Assembly (NCBI GenBank): GCA_027257055.1
Contig: JAPVLO010000133.1
Coordinates: 3,968,001-4,032,000, forward strand
Direction: 5' to 3'
Source: Cephalopachus bancanus
Lineage: Eukaryota; Chordata; Mammalia; Primates; Tarsiidae
Length of the DNA stretch: 64,000 nt
Positions within the stretch are counted from its first letter, which is position 1. Each line of letters begins with the position of its first letter. Position numbers and translations under genes: made by a program. This document shows positions 36,591 to 48,381 of the stretch, one piece after another. The notes under the pieces were generated by a model that saw only the letters and a list, made by a program, of their open reading frames with translations, made no database searches and was not told the DNA's origin.

Positions 36591-37889
36591 TAGAGGGTAC
36601 TTGGTGGATTATAATCAAGCTCCGCCTGCAATCCTATTGTTTGACCCACAAAATGACTAATTTGTGCATACTTTAATTCAACAAATAATTATTGAATGCC
36701 ATTATTTGAGAGAACTCTAAACTTGTGAAATGATTCATTATTTTCTAAATCCTAGTGCTCAGTAGTACGTCACTCTTATAGATGGGTGTACTAACAGGTA
36801 GGCACTTACTTGATAGAGCTGGATTTGGTGTTCTTGAATGTATCAAATTATATGTTATACACATGATAGATCAAATGATCTATTACTACAACATAGTAGA
36901 ATCTCAAGGAATGCAGTAAAAGTGATATGAACAAAGCTGAGGGTATTGTGTCTGGTGGTTCTTCTGTGTACTCAGTGGGTTGGTGACAGGGTATATATTC
37001 AATCAAGTTGTGACTGAGCTCATCTAGGCCCTACCTTTAAAGACTTGCATGCATAAATTAAAGATCTGAGGTGGAGGACCCTTCATCCATCATTGCCTGT
37101 CACGAGATCGACCGGTCATTATGCAATATCGCTACACTTTCCATGAACCTTTTAGATTGATAACTAAATCTGAAGTAAATGAGACACCTGGTGTTCTTCA
37201 GTTTCCAGATTTTCACAACTTTGTGGTTTTTACCAGGAAGTTTAAGCCTTGGAAATGAACAGATTTTCCTGTGAATTTATATTTATGGAGATGACATTTA
37301 AAAAGTAGTACTAACACATACATTACCATTCTTCTTTGTTGGCATAAAGACAGTGAGCTTTTATAAGACATTTTTTTTTGGCATGTGCAATTATGCCTTT
37401 AAATGGTACCTCTTAAATTTCAAAGCTGAAAATAGATTTTTAATCCATTAGATTACTAGTCTTCTGAAAGTTCTCCAACTGGCTTCTATTGGCTTTGGAA
37501 AATGAAATTTGATGTGTTAATAACTCCCATTGTGATTATTATGCAAGTTTTAGAAAGAAATAAGTACAGACCATAGTCTGTACTTTCTTCTTAAATTACC
37601 ATACTGTGGTGATTTTGTAAAGTAAACAATCATATTTGTTATGTCTTCCTACTATGTATATTCTTAAATTACAGCATACACACACTGTCTGCCAGAGTTG
37701 TGAGATGAATAATGCTAATATGCTCTTCAAAATAGAATCTACTTTTGTTTTACATATAAGGAAATTAAGATTATATGCACGTTTTAAAGATCATATTCCT
37801 CCTTAATATGAAGGCTACTCACTCCACTAGTCAGCCATTGCTAGTTATACAAAATGTAATTTCAGCAGTTTATTCAATATCTGTTTATT

Positions 37890-38106
37890 GCTGAGCATGG
37901 TGATTCACACCTGTAATCCCAGTGCTTTGGGAAGCCGAGGTGAGAGGATTGCTCGAGCCCAGGAATTCAAGAGCAGCCTGGGCAACATAGAGAGACCTTC
38001 TTTCCACAAAAAATAATAAAAAAATTAACTGGGGGTGGTGGCTGAGGTGAAAGAATCTAAGCCCAAGAGCAGCCTGGGTGACAGTGAGTCCCCAAGTCAA
38101 AAAAAA
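37890..38106 (+). mobile_element. Alu SINE, internally deleted
   Basis: tgctgagcatggtgattcac to gagtccccaagtcaaaa; part of the right monomer is missing. Confidence 0.5.
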
Positions 38107-38287
38107 CTCAAACTGTTTACTGATCATAGGTAAATCTGCCAGGCTCTGATCTAGGCGCTTGGGGTATATCATATGCAAAAGAAATGAAGACTCCTGACTT
38201 TATGGAAAGTACATTCTATTTAGCAGTGAACCTAAAAATAAAAAAGTTCTACAGTATGTTTGAAGATGAAACCTACTATGGCCAAAA

Positions 38288-38352
38288 ATATATACATACA
38301 TATATATATATGTGGGGGGGCAGAGAGAGAGAGGGAGAGAGAGAGAGAAGGG
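38288..38352. repeat. (TA/CA)n and (GA)n simple repeats
   Basis: A tatacatacatatatata run, a G7 run, then gagagagagagggagagaga. Confidence 0.5.
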
Positions 38353-38542
38353 TAAGGGGGATGAAGGGTACGATGAAGCTTTAAGTGGGTGGACTTGTGA
38401 AAAATCGACACCAAGCAGAGATCTAGGGAGGCATGAAAGGGAGGTTGGCGGGTCTCTGGGAGGAAGAACATTTCAGGAAGAGGGAAGGGGAAGCCATTTG
38501 CTGGGTTTTAATTAATGGTGTGATGTGGTCTGACTTAACTCT

Positions 38543-39209
38543 TTTTTTCTTAATTTTTAATTTTAAAGATGTGGGGTACAAGTCAGAGTTAGGTATACAA
38601 ACATTCATTATGCAGGTGCCCTTATTGATGAAGTATGCCCCTCCCCCCTGGCAGTGTCTCACTACTGCCAATCCCTTTCTTATAGTAAGATAATTGTTCA
38701 AGGTCCACTTGTGAGTGAGAACATGTAGTACTCAGTTCTTTGTTTCTGTGACAATCACTCAGTATTATGGACTCCATCCAAGTTGCTGTGAAGTTCATAA
38801 TTTTGTCCTTTTTTATGGCTCTGTAGTATTCTATCATGTATATGTACCACATTTTTTTATCCACTCTTCTTTCAATGGGCAGCACGGTTGGTTCCATGTT
38901 TTTGCTATTGTGAAAAATGCTGCAGTGAACATGTATGTGCTGGTATCTTTTTCACAGAGTGATTTGAGTTCCTCCAGGTATATTCCCAGTAGAGGGGTTG
39001 CAGGGTCATATAAACCTGAGTTTTAGATCTTGTAGGAATAGTCAAAGTGCTTTCCACAGAGGCTGTACTAGTTTACACTCTCACCAACAGTGTAGAAGTA
39101 TTCCCTTTTCCCTGCATTCTCTCCAGTATCTGTTGTTTTTTGAGTTATTGATGATGACTATCCTGACTGGAGTTAGGTGGCATCTCAGTGTGGTTTTAAT
39201 TTGCATTTA
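38543..39209 (-). mobile_element. L1 LINE, 3' end, 5'-truncated
   Basis: Antisense. The complement of 38622-38897 reads MWYIYMIEYYRAIKKDKI and FTATWMESI, the ORF2 C-terminal region, and the 3' UTR lies toward 38543. The frame is broken. Flanked by the target word acttaactct at 38533-38542 and 39210-39219. Confidence 0.5.
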
Positions 39210-39220
39210 ACTTAACTCTC

Positions 39221-39515
39221 TCTTTTTTTTTGAGTTGGAGTCTCACTCTGTCGCCCAGATTGGAGTGCAGTGGCACGCTCCCAGCTACTGCAACCACGAC
39301 CTGCTGGGCTCCGATGATCCTTCCACCTCAGCCTTTCAAGTAGCCAGAACTACAGGCGCATGCTACCATGCCCTGCCAATTTTTAAAAAAATTTATTGTA
39401 GAGATGAGATCTCACCAAGTTGCCCAGGTGGGTCTTGAACCGGCGGGCTCAGGCAATCCACTCTCCTCAGGCTCCCAAAATGCTGGGATTACAGGCTGAG
39501 CCACCGAGCCTGGCC
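39221..39515 (-). mobile_element. Alu SINE, young lineage type, at an L1 edge
   Basis: Antisense; tttttttttgagttggagtc to gagcctggcca. Flanked by acttaactct at 39210-39219 and 39520-39529. Confidence 0.5.
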
Positions 39516-39546
39516 ATTGACTTAACTCTTTAAAAGAATGACTTGT

Positions 39547-39670
39547 GGCTGGGTGCTTGGCTCGCCTGTAATCCCAGCACTTTGGGAGGCTGAGGCAGGA
39601 GGAATGCTTGAGGCTGGGAGTTTAGGACCAGCCTGGGCTACATAAAGAGACCCCATATCTACAAAAAAGA
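39547..39670 (+). mobile_element. Alu left monomer (FLAM-like)
   Basis: ggctgggtgcttggctcgcc to ccatatctacaaaaaag; no right monomer. Confidence 0.5.
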
Positions 39671-40010
39671 AAATGACAATAACTCCTGGGCTGAGAATAG
39701 ACTGCAACAGGACCAGGATTGTGTCCAAGAGGCTATTACAAGAATCCAGGCAATTCCCAATGGCATTTTAAAATCTAGTTCACATAAATTTAACTTCTTA
39801 AGAAGTGAAGGATTTATCTCCAGTGCCCTGTGACTGAAAGCTGAAATGTGCAAGAGTAAACATTTTATTATGAGAAAATCGTTGCCAGATACATAAATCT
39901 GACTGCAAGTCCACCCACTCTATTTTAGGCTATTGAACCCTACTCAACTGTAGTTTATGTATGGACTATAGCACAAAACAAAACATCCTAGCTTTAGATG
40001 CATATTTTCT

Positions 40011-40300
40011 TTTCTTTTTTTTTTGATTGGAGTCTCACTCTGTCACCCAAACTGGAGTGCAGTGGCCACTCCTGGCCACCACAGCCTTGACCTGCTGGGC
40101 TCCGGCGATCCTTCCGCCTCAGCCTTCCAAATAGCTAGAATTACAGGCATGCGCTACCACGCCCAGCTGATTTTTTAAAAATTTATTGTAGAGATGAAGT
40201 CTCGCTGCCCAGGCGGGTCTCAAACCTGTGGGCTCAGGCAATCCACTCAGCTCAGCCTCCCGAAGGCACGGGATTACAGGCTGAGCCACCGAGCCTGGCT
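40011..40300 (-). mobile_element. Alu SINE, young lineage type
   Basis: Antisense; ends gagccaccgagcctggct. Flanks agatgcatatttt repeated exactly. Confidence 0.5.
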
Positions 40301-40510
40301 AGATGCATATTTTTATTACGCATTTGGCAAGAACAAAGGTGTAATCCATCTGTTCTCCTCTTTCCTTGACCTGTGCATATTACATGCAGAGCTACTCTGC
40401 ATGAGGTTACCGGTTTTAGGACATGGCACCTAACAGATTTACCATTTTCTCTTACTCGACTTTTCCACCAAAGTCCAGTAAAGAGATATCTGTCTGTAAC
40501 TGGCTATTTG

Positions 40511-40781
40511 TTTTTTTTTTTTTTTTTTTTTTTGAGTTGGAGTCTCACTCTGTCACCCAGACTGGAGTGCTCGACCTGCTGGGCTCCGGCGATCCTTCCA
40601 CCTCAGCCTTCCGAGTAGCCGGAATTACAGGCATGTGCTACCACGCCTGGCTGATTTTTTGATTTATTGTAGAGATGAGGTCTCGCTGCCCAGGCGGGTC
40701 TCGAACCCGCGGGCTCAGGCAATCCACTCACCTCAGCCTCCCAAAGGCGCGGGATTACAGGCTGAGCCACCGAGCCCGGCT
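40511..40781 (-). mobile_element. Alu SINE, young lineage type, small internal deletion
   Basis: Antisense, T23 head. Lacks roughly 27 bases between ggagtgc and tcgacctgctgg that its sisters carry. Flanks tgtaactggctatt / tgtaaatggctatt. Confidence 0.5.
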
Positions 40782-41149
40782 TGTAAATGGCTATTAACAA
40801 ACATTCCGAAATGTATTGCTTAATAAACTAAACATTCATCCATAGTAAAATGTGGATGTTAATTTGTTATCCAAAATCCACTTTATAATTTAAAGAACTT
40901 TTATGTATTGATCTACCAAGAAGACAAATCTAAATTGTTTTTAACATGTACCCAAAGAGATCAGCTTGAAAAATTAGCAAGACTCATATGATCTGAGCAC
41001 CTATTTTAGAATCTTCTCAATCCCCCAGCTCTTAAAGACCTCGTCATTCTGCGTGTTTTTCTGTTTCCTGTGAACGGGGTTTCCCGGCCCAGGCACTTGT
41101 GCCGAAGCCATTCCCTCTTCACCTACCTCTTCTACAGGCTGACTCATCC

Positions 41150-41415
41150 TCAGGTATCAGGGCTCATGTTAGATAGCTAGCACCTCCTCCGGACTCCTTC
41201 CCTGTCTCCATAAGCCTCATTCCCTTTATGTCTCTATGGGCCACTGGACAGTCCATATCACAGCACTTCTCACACTGTATCATCAGTGCTTGTTTTCTTA
41301 TCTAGCCACCAGACTGTGAGATGGCAGGCATCTTGCCTATTGCTGTTTCCCGAGCGCCTATCATATGCCTGGCACCTAAGAGTTAGCCAATAAAAACAAA
41401 ATGAATGAATGAGTC
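41150..41415 (+). mobile_element. L2 LINE 3' end
   Basis: ccagactgtgagatggcagg, tcatatgcctggcacctaag and aaaacaaaatgaatgaatga follow L2. Confidence 0.5.
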
Positions 41416-42029
41416 CTGTCAGTATCTTTCCTCAATATTTATAATCTTATCTTCCAGAGCACTTATTAATTAATGTTTATTAACAAATATTAATGAGCAT
41501 CTGCTACATGCTGGATACTTTGCTAGGTCATGGGTATAGAAGCGACCATGACAGCTGAAGTCCCTGGGCATGGAGATCAGAGTCCGTGGAGTCTCCTTCT
41601 ACACTATCTAATATCAAAGAAGAAGAAAACAAAGACCCCCTTTACGTTATAAAGGATAAGATGGCTTTGTTTAGTGTTATGACTTGATATTTATTTAATA
41701 TCTGGTTGAGTTGGTTCTAACACTTTCACTTCACAGTAAAAACTACAAAACTGTACAAAATTAAGATAATGGCATTGCAGTCAGCCTTGGCCACTAGAAG
41801 CCAGATGTCCTGAAGCTTTACTTTGGGACTTTGCTGATAAGATTATGAACTGGAACTAATCCTAATGTCAGTCAACATGCAAAATAGCGTCACAGCATAG
41901 CCAGCTGTATTGATGGTAGATTTTAAAGTATGAATTAAAGGGAAGAAAAAACTCAGAGTATCACCACACCCTTGGGGGGAGGAATCTTTTTACTACCTGT
42001 GTTTGCTTATTTTGTCAAAAACACTCCTT

Positions 42030-42720
42030 TATTTGCATTGTCCTTTGTCCTTCTTCAGCGTGTCCAGCACTCTGGCCCTCGACATTCAGGGCTACATGTT
42101 TAAAGTGTGGCAAAGGCTCAGGCAATGGGTAGGAAAAATTGTGGGGGCTCTTAATGAGGGGTTTTGAATAGGAGCCCGTGCCTGGCATATTCGAGGAACA
42201 TCGGTGACAACTTGACTGGAAGGTGGTGAGCCATGGTGACATGAGAGGCTCTTGAAGGGCTTTGCACAAAGGAGTGACCTGATATACGCCGTGTCTTAAG
42301 AGGATGCTCCTGGCAGCATGTGACAAACAGACTGTGAGGGGACGAAGATACATAAAGAGGTGAGACAGAGGCTGTCTCCAAAGTGCAGGTGAGAGATGGC
42401 GGTGCCTTAGTCCAATGGGTAATGATGGAAGTGGTGAGGGTGTTTCGGTTCTGAATTGGATGTGGGGTGTAATATAGACAGAGAGTCAAAAAGTTGATTA
42501 AGATTTTTGACCTGAACAACTAGAAGGTGGAGTTGCAATTTTCTAAGATGGGAGACATTAAAGGAAGAATGGGGTGGGAAGGTGGAAAAGAAATCAGAAA
42601 TTTGGATTTGGGCACGTAAAGCTAAAGCTTCTGATGGACCTAGTAAGAGGGTATTTGGGGATAGAAATCTGGAGTTTAGGGGAGGGATCAGGACAAGAGA
42701 TGTGTTATTGAACAATTTCT
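42030..42720. repeat. Old interspersed repeat, family not assigned
   Basis: gaagggctttgcacaaagga, caggtgagagatggcggtgc and ttgacctgaacaactagaag match a widely dispersed mammalian repeat I know by sight but cannot name. Similar fragments at about 39690-39760 and 25385-25480. Confidence 0.5.
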
Positions 42721-43035
42721 AGATGGTATTTAAAGTCTTGAGACTGGAAGAGAACATGGAGAATGAGAGTGGCTGTAGAAGAGGAAAAAGTCACGGACTG
42801 GACTGGGCCCTCTAGTACTTGGAGACTTGTACATGAGGGTGATCCAGCAAAGAAGGCTGAAAAGGGGTAGCCAGTGGGGTAGAAGAGAAACAAGAGAGAG
42901 CAGTATCCTGCAGACAAGTGAGAAAGTGTTTCCAGAAGGGCTGATTTTAGTGCTGCTGGTTGAATGAGAACTGAAACATGGCCATCAGATTTGACAACAT
43001 AGAAGTCATTGGTGACTTGACCAGGACTTGTGTAT

Positions 43036-43042
43036 ATACACA

Positions 43043-43126
<84 letters not shown>

Positions 43127-43168
43127 GACAGAGAGAGACAGAGAGAGAGAGACAGAGAGAGAGAAAGA
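43036..43168. repeat. (CA)n(GA)n compound microsatellite
   Basis: About 30 CA units, then about 36 GA-type units with periodic acagag interruptions. The GA side runs directly into the target flank of the next Alu. Confidence 0.5.
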
Positions 43169-43181
43169 AATATGAAAAATC

Positions 43182-43475
43182 TTTTTTTTTTTTTGAGTAG
43201 GAGTCTCACTTTGTCACCCAGTGTGGAGTGCAGTGGCATGCTCATGGCCACCACAGCCTTGACCTGCTAGGCTCAGGCGATCCTTCTGACTCAGCCTTCC
43301 AAGTAGCTGGAACTATAGGTGTGTGCTACCATGCCCAGTTAATTTTTTGGTTTAGTGGAGAGACCAGATCTCACTAAGTTGACCAGGCTGGTTTCAAAAC
43401 CCTGGACTCAGGCAATCCTCTTGCCTCTACCTCCCAAAGTGCTGGGATGACAGGCATGAGCCACTGTGCCCTGCT
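43182..43475 (-). mobile_element. Alu SINE
   Basis: Antisense; flanks agaaatatgaaaaatct and agaagtatggaaaatct form a diverged target duplication. Confidence 0.5.
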
Positions 43476-43999
43476 AGAAGTATGGAAAATCTTAATTGAT
43501 AAATCTGGGTGAAGGAAACATGAGAAATATTTGTATTATTCTTGTAATATTTTCTGTAAGTTTGAAATTATTTTAAAATAAAAAGCTTTGGAATAAATGA
43601 TTAGAAAGGAAGTGAAGACAGGCAACATTCTTGAGAAGGGCAGCACAGAAAAGGAATCATAGAGGTAATACTGTGTGATGAAGGAAGTTTTGTGTGTGTG
43701 TTTTTAAGTTGGGCAATATTACAGTATATTATATGCAGATAGGAAGGATCCAGAAAACAAGAAATTCATGATGCCTAAGGGAAAGAAGTTTCTAGGTACA
43801 TGCTTGAGCTTTCAAACTAGCTTTTCTAACCCCCTTCCCACCCAACACAACGATCCATTCTACAACATTCCAAAGACACCTGGCCATCCAGACTCTGCTT
43901 GGACATTCCTGAGCATGAAAGCAGTCTTCTTTCATTGTGTATTTTCCAATGACTTTGTAACAAATTCAAAAAGCTTTGTTACTTTTTAACACAAAAGTA

Positions 44000-44320
44000 G
44001 GCCAGGCGCTGTGGCTTATGCCTATCCCAGTACTTTGGGAGGCTGAGGCAAGAGGATTTCTTGAGTCTAGGAGTTTGAGACCAGCCTGGGCAACATAGCA
44101 AGACCTTGTTTCCTACAAAAAAATAAAAATAAAAAATTAGCTGGATGTGGTGGCACATGTCTGTAGTCCCAACTACTCATGGGGGCTGAAGCTGAAGGGT
44201 CACCTGAGCCCAGGGAATCAAAGTTGCAGTAAGCCGTGATTGTGGCATCGAGCCACTACACTCCAGTCTTGGTGACAGAGTGAGACTCTAACCCAACCCC
44301 CTTCCAAAAAAAAAAAAAAG
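44000..44320 (+). mobile_element. Alu SINE, old
   Basis: ggccaggcgctgtggcttat to gtgagactctaacccaaccc, then poly-A and a GAAA-rich tail to about 44345. Confidence 0.5.
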
Positions 44321-44559
44321 AAAGAAAGAAAAGAAAAAGAAAATAATGCCTATCTGTATTAAGTCCAAATATCTCATAATCATGCAAAGTTGTGAAAATC
44401 TCCCTTTTCTTTCCAGTCCCACCCTCCAGAGATTGTCACTGTTTGCAGTCGGTGTGCCACTTCCTATTTTGACTAGAAGTATCTATACACACAAGAGCAC
44501 AGCACCCTTTCAATTCATCTATCCATAATTTACCCAACCTGCTTTTTTCTCCCAGTTAA

Positions 44560-44700
44560 CAGAGCGTGGTTATCCTCCAAATCAAACTTTTCTGTATTTT
44601 TAACAGCTACACAGTAGTACATAGTACATAGATATCATTTATTTATCCATTTCCCTAACTGAAATCACACTGGAGAGAACTGTTTGGAAAGGCTTATTCG
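44560..44700 (-). mobile_element. Possible old L1 fragment
   Basis: tttttaacagctacacagta and tttatttatccatttcccta resemble the antisense end of an old L1M; short and diverged, so uncertain. Confidence 0.5.
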
Positions 44701-45047
44701 TAGCCATAGTTGATGGACTTTTTCTCCCTTCTGTGGAAGTGACATCTGCCTCGCTGCCAATTTTTCTGCTGCTGCCAGTCTTTTGATGAGGTTTTCCACT
44801 TCACTTGGAGAATGAGCTTAGGTTCATAAAAATTTGTGTACACGATTTTATTATACATGTATTTGTCTCTTGTACTGTTAAACTTTCACTCAAATGTTTT
44901 CTTGCTTTACCCATGAAGCAAGCATGACACAATAAAGAGCCAAGTTGACTTTATTAATAACAGAATTTTATTTAAAGATGTGTTTTTGTAGGTGTGACTG
45001 TGGATCTTTTAACATTGTTTCATTCTGTTTGTTGGCCTCAAATATGC

Positions 45048-45315
45048 CAGCCATGGCTCACATCTATAATCCCGGGACCTTGGGATGCCAAGGTGGGAGA
45101 ACTGCTTGAGCCCAGGAGTTTGAAGCCAGCCTGGGCAACATAGAGACCTTGGTTCTACAAAAAATACAAACATTAGCAGGGTGTGGTGGTGCATGCTTGT
45201 AGTCGCAGCTACTGGGGAGACTGAGGCTAGGAGTTCGAGGCTGCGGTGAACTGTAATCGTGCCACTGCACTCCAGGCTGGGTGACAGAGGGAGACTCTGA
45301 CTCAATAAAATAAAA
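45048..45315 (+). mobile_element. Alu SINE, old, 5'-truncated
   Basis: ccagccatggctcacatcta to gggagactctgactcaataa. Confidence 0.5.
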
Positions 45316-46138
45316 TGCCATCCACATACGTGACTCCTGTGGGACAACGAGGTCAACACTTCAGTTGTCATTAAATAGCTTATGAGGAAGAGCTAGAAAA
45401 CCTTTCTCATAAGGGAAAATTGAGAGAAAAATTTCTGTGACTCAGCTTTGCTCCTCTGGACCTGGTCTGGGTTGTCAGGAAGCATTCTCGTGTGACGTTG
45501 GAAGCAGTGAAAGAGGACTTATGAACAAATGAAGTTGAGAACTGCTTAGAAGTGTTAACCATAAGGTTCTATTGTGCTTTTATTCAAGGAATTCTTAAGA
45601 CTTTATAAATAGTACGTCTTTAATCCCCATAGCAGATCCAAAAGAGACACACACAAAAGGGTGAAAGGCATTTTCTGGGACGATAATTAGTTGTGAGGCC
45701 CTTTTGTGCTATGAATTCCTGGGAGAGAATAAACGGTTTACAGAAGGCCACTGTCTTCCAGGAGCTGCAGTCCTTTCTGACAGATGATAAAACCGTGAGA
45801 GCCATACAGAAACATTGTGTCCCGGGATTCGCATCCCAAATACGAGGATTTAAAAGTCACATGCTTCCCTTAAATGAGGGGTGGCAGTGTAAGTGCTGGG
45901 ATGACTGGGGGCCTGATCTGGGCGTCTGGGAGCACTCCTCGTCCAGAGGGTTGGAGGTCACTAGAGGGACCAAAGGAGTCACAGAACGAGGAGTGGGCAT
46001 CCGACCTTGGTCTGCTGTTTGGTGCACCGCACAAAGTAATGGGCCTTGCTGAAAATACTGGCAGGAAATCGTGGAGGTCCAGGGGAAGATCTGGCTGAAT
46101 GTCATTATTTTTTATATAATTAAATAGGCATATATTTG

Positions 46139-46191
46139 ACATAATTAAGTATATATATACTTAATTATGTATTATATATATACTTAATTGA

Positions 46192-46246
<55 letters not shown>

Positions 46247-46250
46247 TATC
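46139..46250. repeat. 32-bp perfect palindrome followed by (TA)n
   Basis: 46139-46170 equals its own reverse complement (acataattaagtatat and its complement). It is followed by a second partial copy and a TA run at about 46199-46238. Confidence 0.5.
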
Positions 46251-46251
46251 C

Positions 46252-46545
46252 TTTTTTTTTTTTAGTCAAAGCCTCACTCTGTCACCCAGGCTGGAGTACA
46301 GTGGCATGATCACGGCTACCATAGCTTCAACCTCCTGGGCTCAGGTGATCCTTCTGCCTCAGCCTCCCAAGGAGCTGGGACTACAGGCTCATGCCATCAT
46401 GCCTGGCTAATTATTTTTATTTTATTGTAGAAACAAGGTCTCATCAAGTTCTCTAGGCTGGTCTCGAACTCCTGGGTTCAGGCAATCCTCCAGCCTTGAC
46501 TTCCCAAAGTGCTGGAAATACAGATGTGAGCTACTGTGCCTGGCC
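46252..46545 (-). mobile_element. Alu SINE, old
   Basis: Antisense; ttttttttagtcaaagcctc to gctactgtgcctggcc. Confidence 0.5.
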
Positions 46546-47090
46546 TCTTTTTGGTATTATTAAACGTGTAACCTAGGGTCTAAACCAACTTCCTTTTCCC
46601 CAGAATCATATGGTGATGGCATAAAGTAAACATTATTTTGTACCAGCCTTTGCACTCAGAAGTATGACAGGAAAGACATTTGTCTGGACAACTGGAATGG
46701 CTATCTTCTGTTTATGTGCAAAGATGCCAGCTGTACTATTCTATTAATCTGAAGTATATGTCAGACTCCCCCATACATTTCCTCCTGGTACTTCTGGAGT
46801 CTAGGAACACGGAGGCTAGTTAACTCTGCTTAAAATGTTTCCTGTGGCTTCCTGCCCAAGAACTCCTGGTTCTATATTTTGGTTTGGAATCTCTAGGTTT
46901 ATAGCTCACAAATAGTGTTTGGGTTTTCCATTCCTTTTTCTTTGTGATTCCTGTCCCAGGAATTTAGACAAGGAAGGTAGCACCAGCTTTAGGAAGAAGT
47001 AGTTACCTGCTTGTGTGGCCCAAACATTGGTTCAATAGCATTAACGGGAGAGCGGCTATGGGCCAGGCACTGGGCTAGACATTAGGGCTA

Positions 47091-47648
47091 AACATGAGGA
47101 ATGACCCAAAAAAACCCAGAATTTATTTATTAAAAAATTATATATTCTTACATGTTTAAACTTCAGCCACCTTCAAAGTCCTCTTCATTTGATGCAATAC
47201 ACCTATTGAGATGCTTTTTCTACTGCTCAAAACTAGTTTTGAACCCATCAATTTTGATGCCTTTTAGTGCTTCTGTCATTTTTTGTTCCACCTCTTCCAC
47301 ATGGACAAAACATTTCCCTTTAAGGATTTTTTTCATCTGGGGAAACAAAAACAAGTGACTCAGGTGAATAGGGACAATGGGGCATGGGGGCCATGCCATT
47401 TTGAGTTAAAAACTGCCAAGCACTCAGTGTGGTGTGGACAGGTGTGCTCGTAAATTACCCATCATGAAATGGGCAAACGCATTGAGAGAATCTAAAAAAA
47501 AAAAAATCACTGAAGCCGAACCCAGCCTCTCACAGCGGTCACTGGTCCACTGATGCCAATGGGTTCCTGGAACACTCACCTAGTGGGGAAAGCCTGTACC
47601 CTAAGGGGCCTGTCCTCCAAAAGATCAGGTTTTTTGAGTAAAGGGGGG
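47091..47648 (-). mobile_element. Mariner-like DNA transposon, internally deleted (copy 3)
   Basis: About 558 bp between TA dinucleotides (47089-47090, 47649-47650). Shares with copy 2 both halves and the same junction, including acccatcatgaaatgggcaa and gatgccaatgggttcctgga. No intact frame. Confidence 0.5.
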
Positions 47649-47789
47649 TATTCACACATGACCAGAAAGTATGGGGGAACTAGAAATAGATCTATGTGAA
47701 TTAGGGTTAGGTTGAGACAGAGCGGACCCCAGAGCTAGGTTGTAGATGAGCATTCTGACTAAGTGAAAAGCTTTCGCTGGACCTTGTTA

Positions 47790-47985
47790 ACAGGTGATTC
47801 TCGAAGCGTGGTTGCCAACCAGCTCCATTAGCTCCATCCAGGGAGCTGGTTAGAAATGCAGGCATTGGCCCCACCTAGACCTGGTGAATCAGTAACTCTG
47901 AGAATGGAACCCCGTCCATAATCCTTGTCTTAATAAGCCCTATATTTCAGATGTGCACTAACATTTGAGGACCACTGTCTGATGA
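47790..47985 (+). mobile_element. MER5A-like hAT DNA transposon
   Basis: ggttagaaatgcaggcattg, cctggtgaatcagtaactct and atttgaggaccactgtctga follow MER5A. Confidence 0.5.
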
Positions 47986-48381
47986 TAGGGGCCCTGGAAG
48001 AGGGCTGTAAGTTGTTTAAAAAAAAACACATTTCTATTGAAATATAACTCATATACCATACAATTCACCCATCCAAAGTATACCACTCAGTGGTTGTTAG
48101 TATTTTCACAGGGCTGTGTAACTGTCCTCACAACCCAATTTTAGGACATTGTCATCATTCCAAAACGAAGCCTGTACCTCTCAGCAGTCTCTTTCCCTCC
48201 CTTCCCACCTAACTCTCAGCCCTTGGAAACTGCCTAGCTCCCTTCTGTTGCCATGAATTCACCTATTGTAGATGTTTCATGTGAACGGAGTCACACAATA
48301 TACGCTCTTTTGTGACTCACTTCTTTCATACAACACAATGTTTTCAAGGGTCATCCAAGTTGTTTCAGAAATTTATCTGGT

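Noticed and set aside
43006..43254. Open frames with Ser-Leu or Thr-His runs
   Set aside because: Translations of the CA/GA microsatellite.
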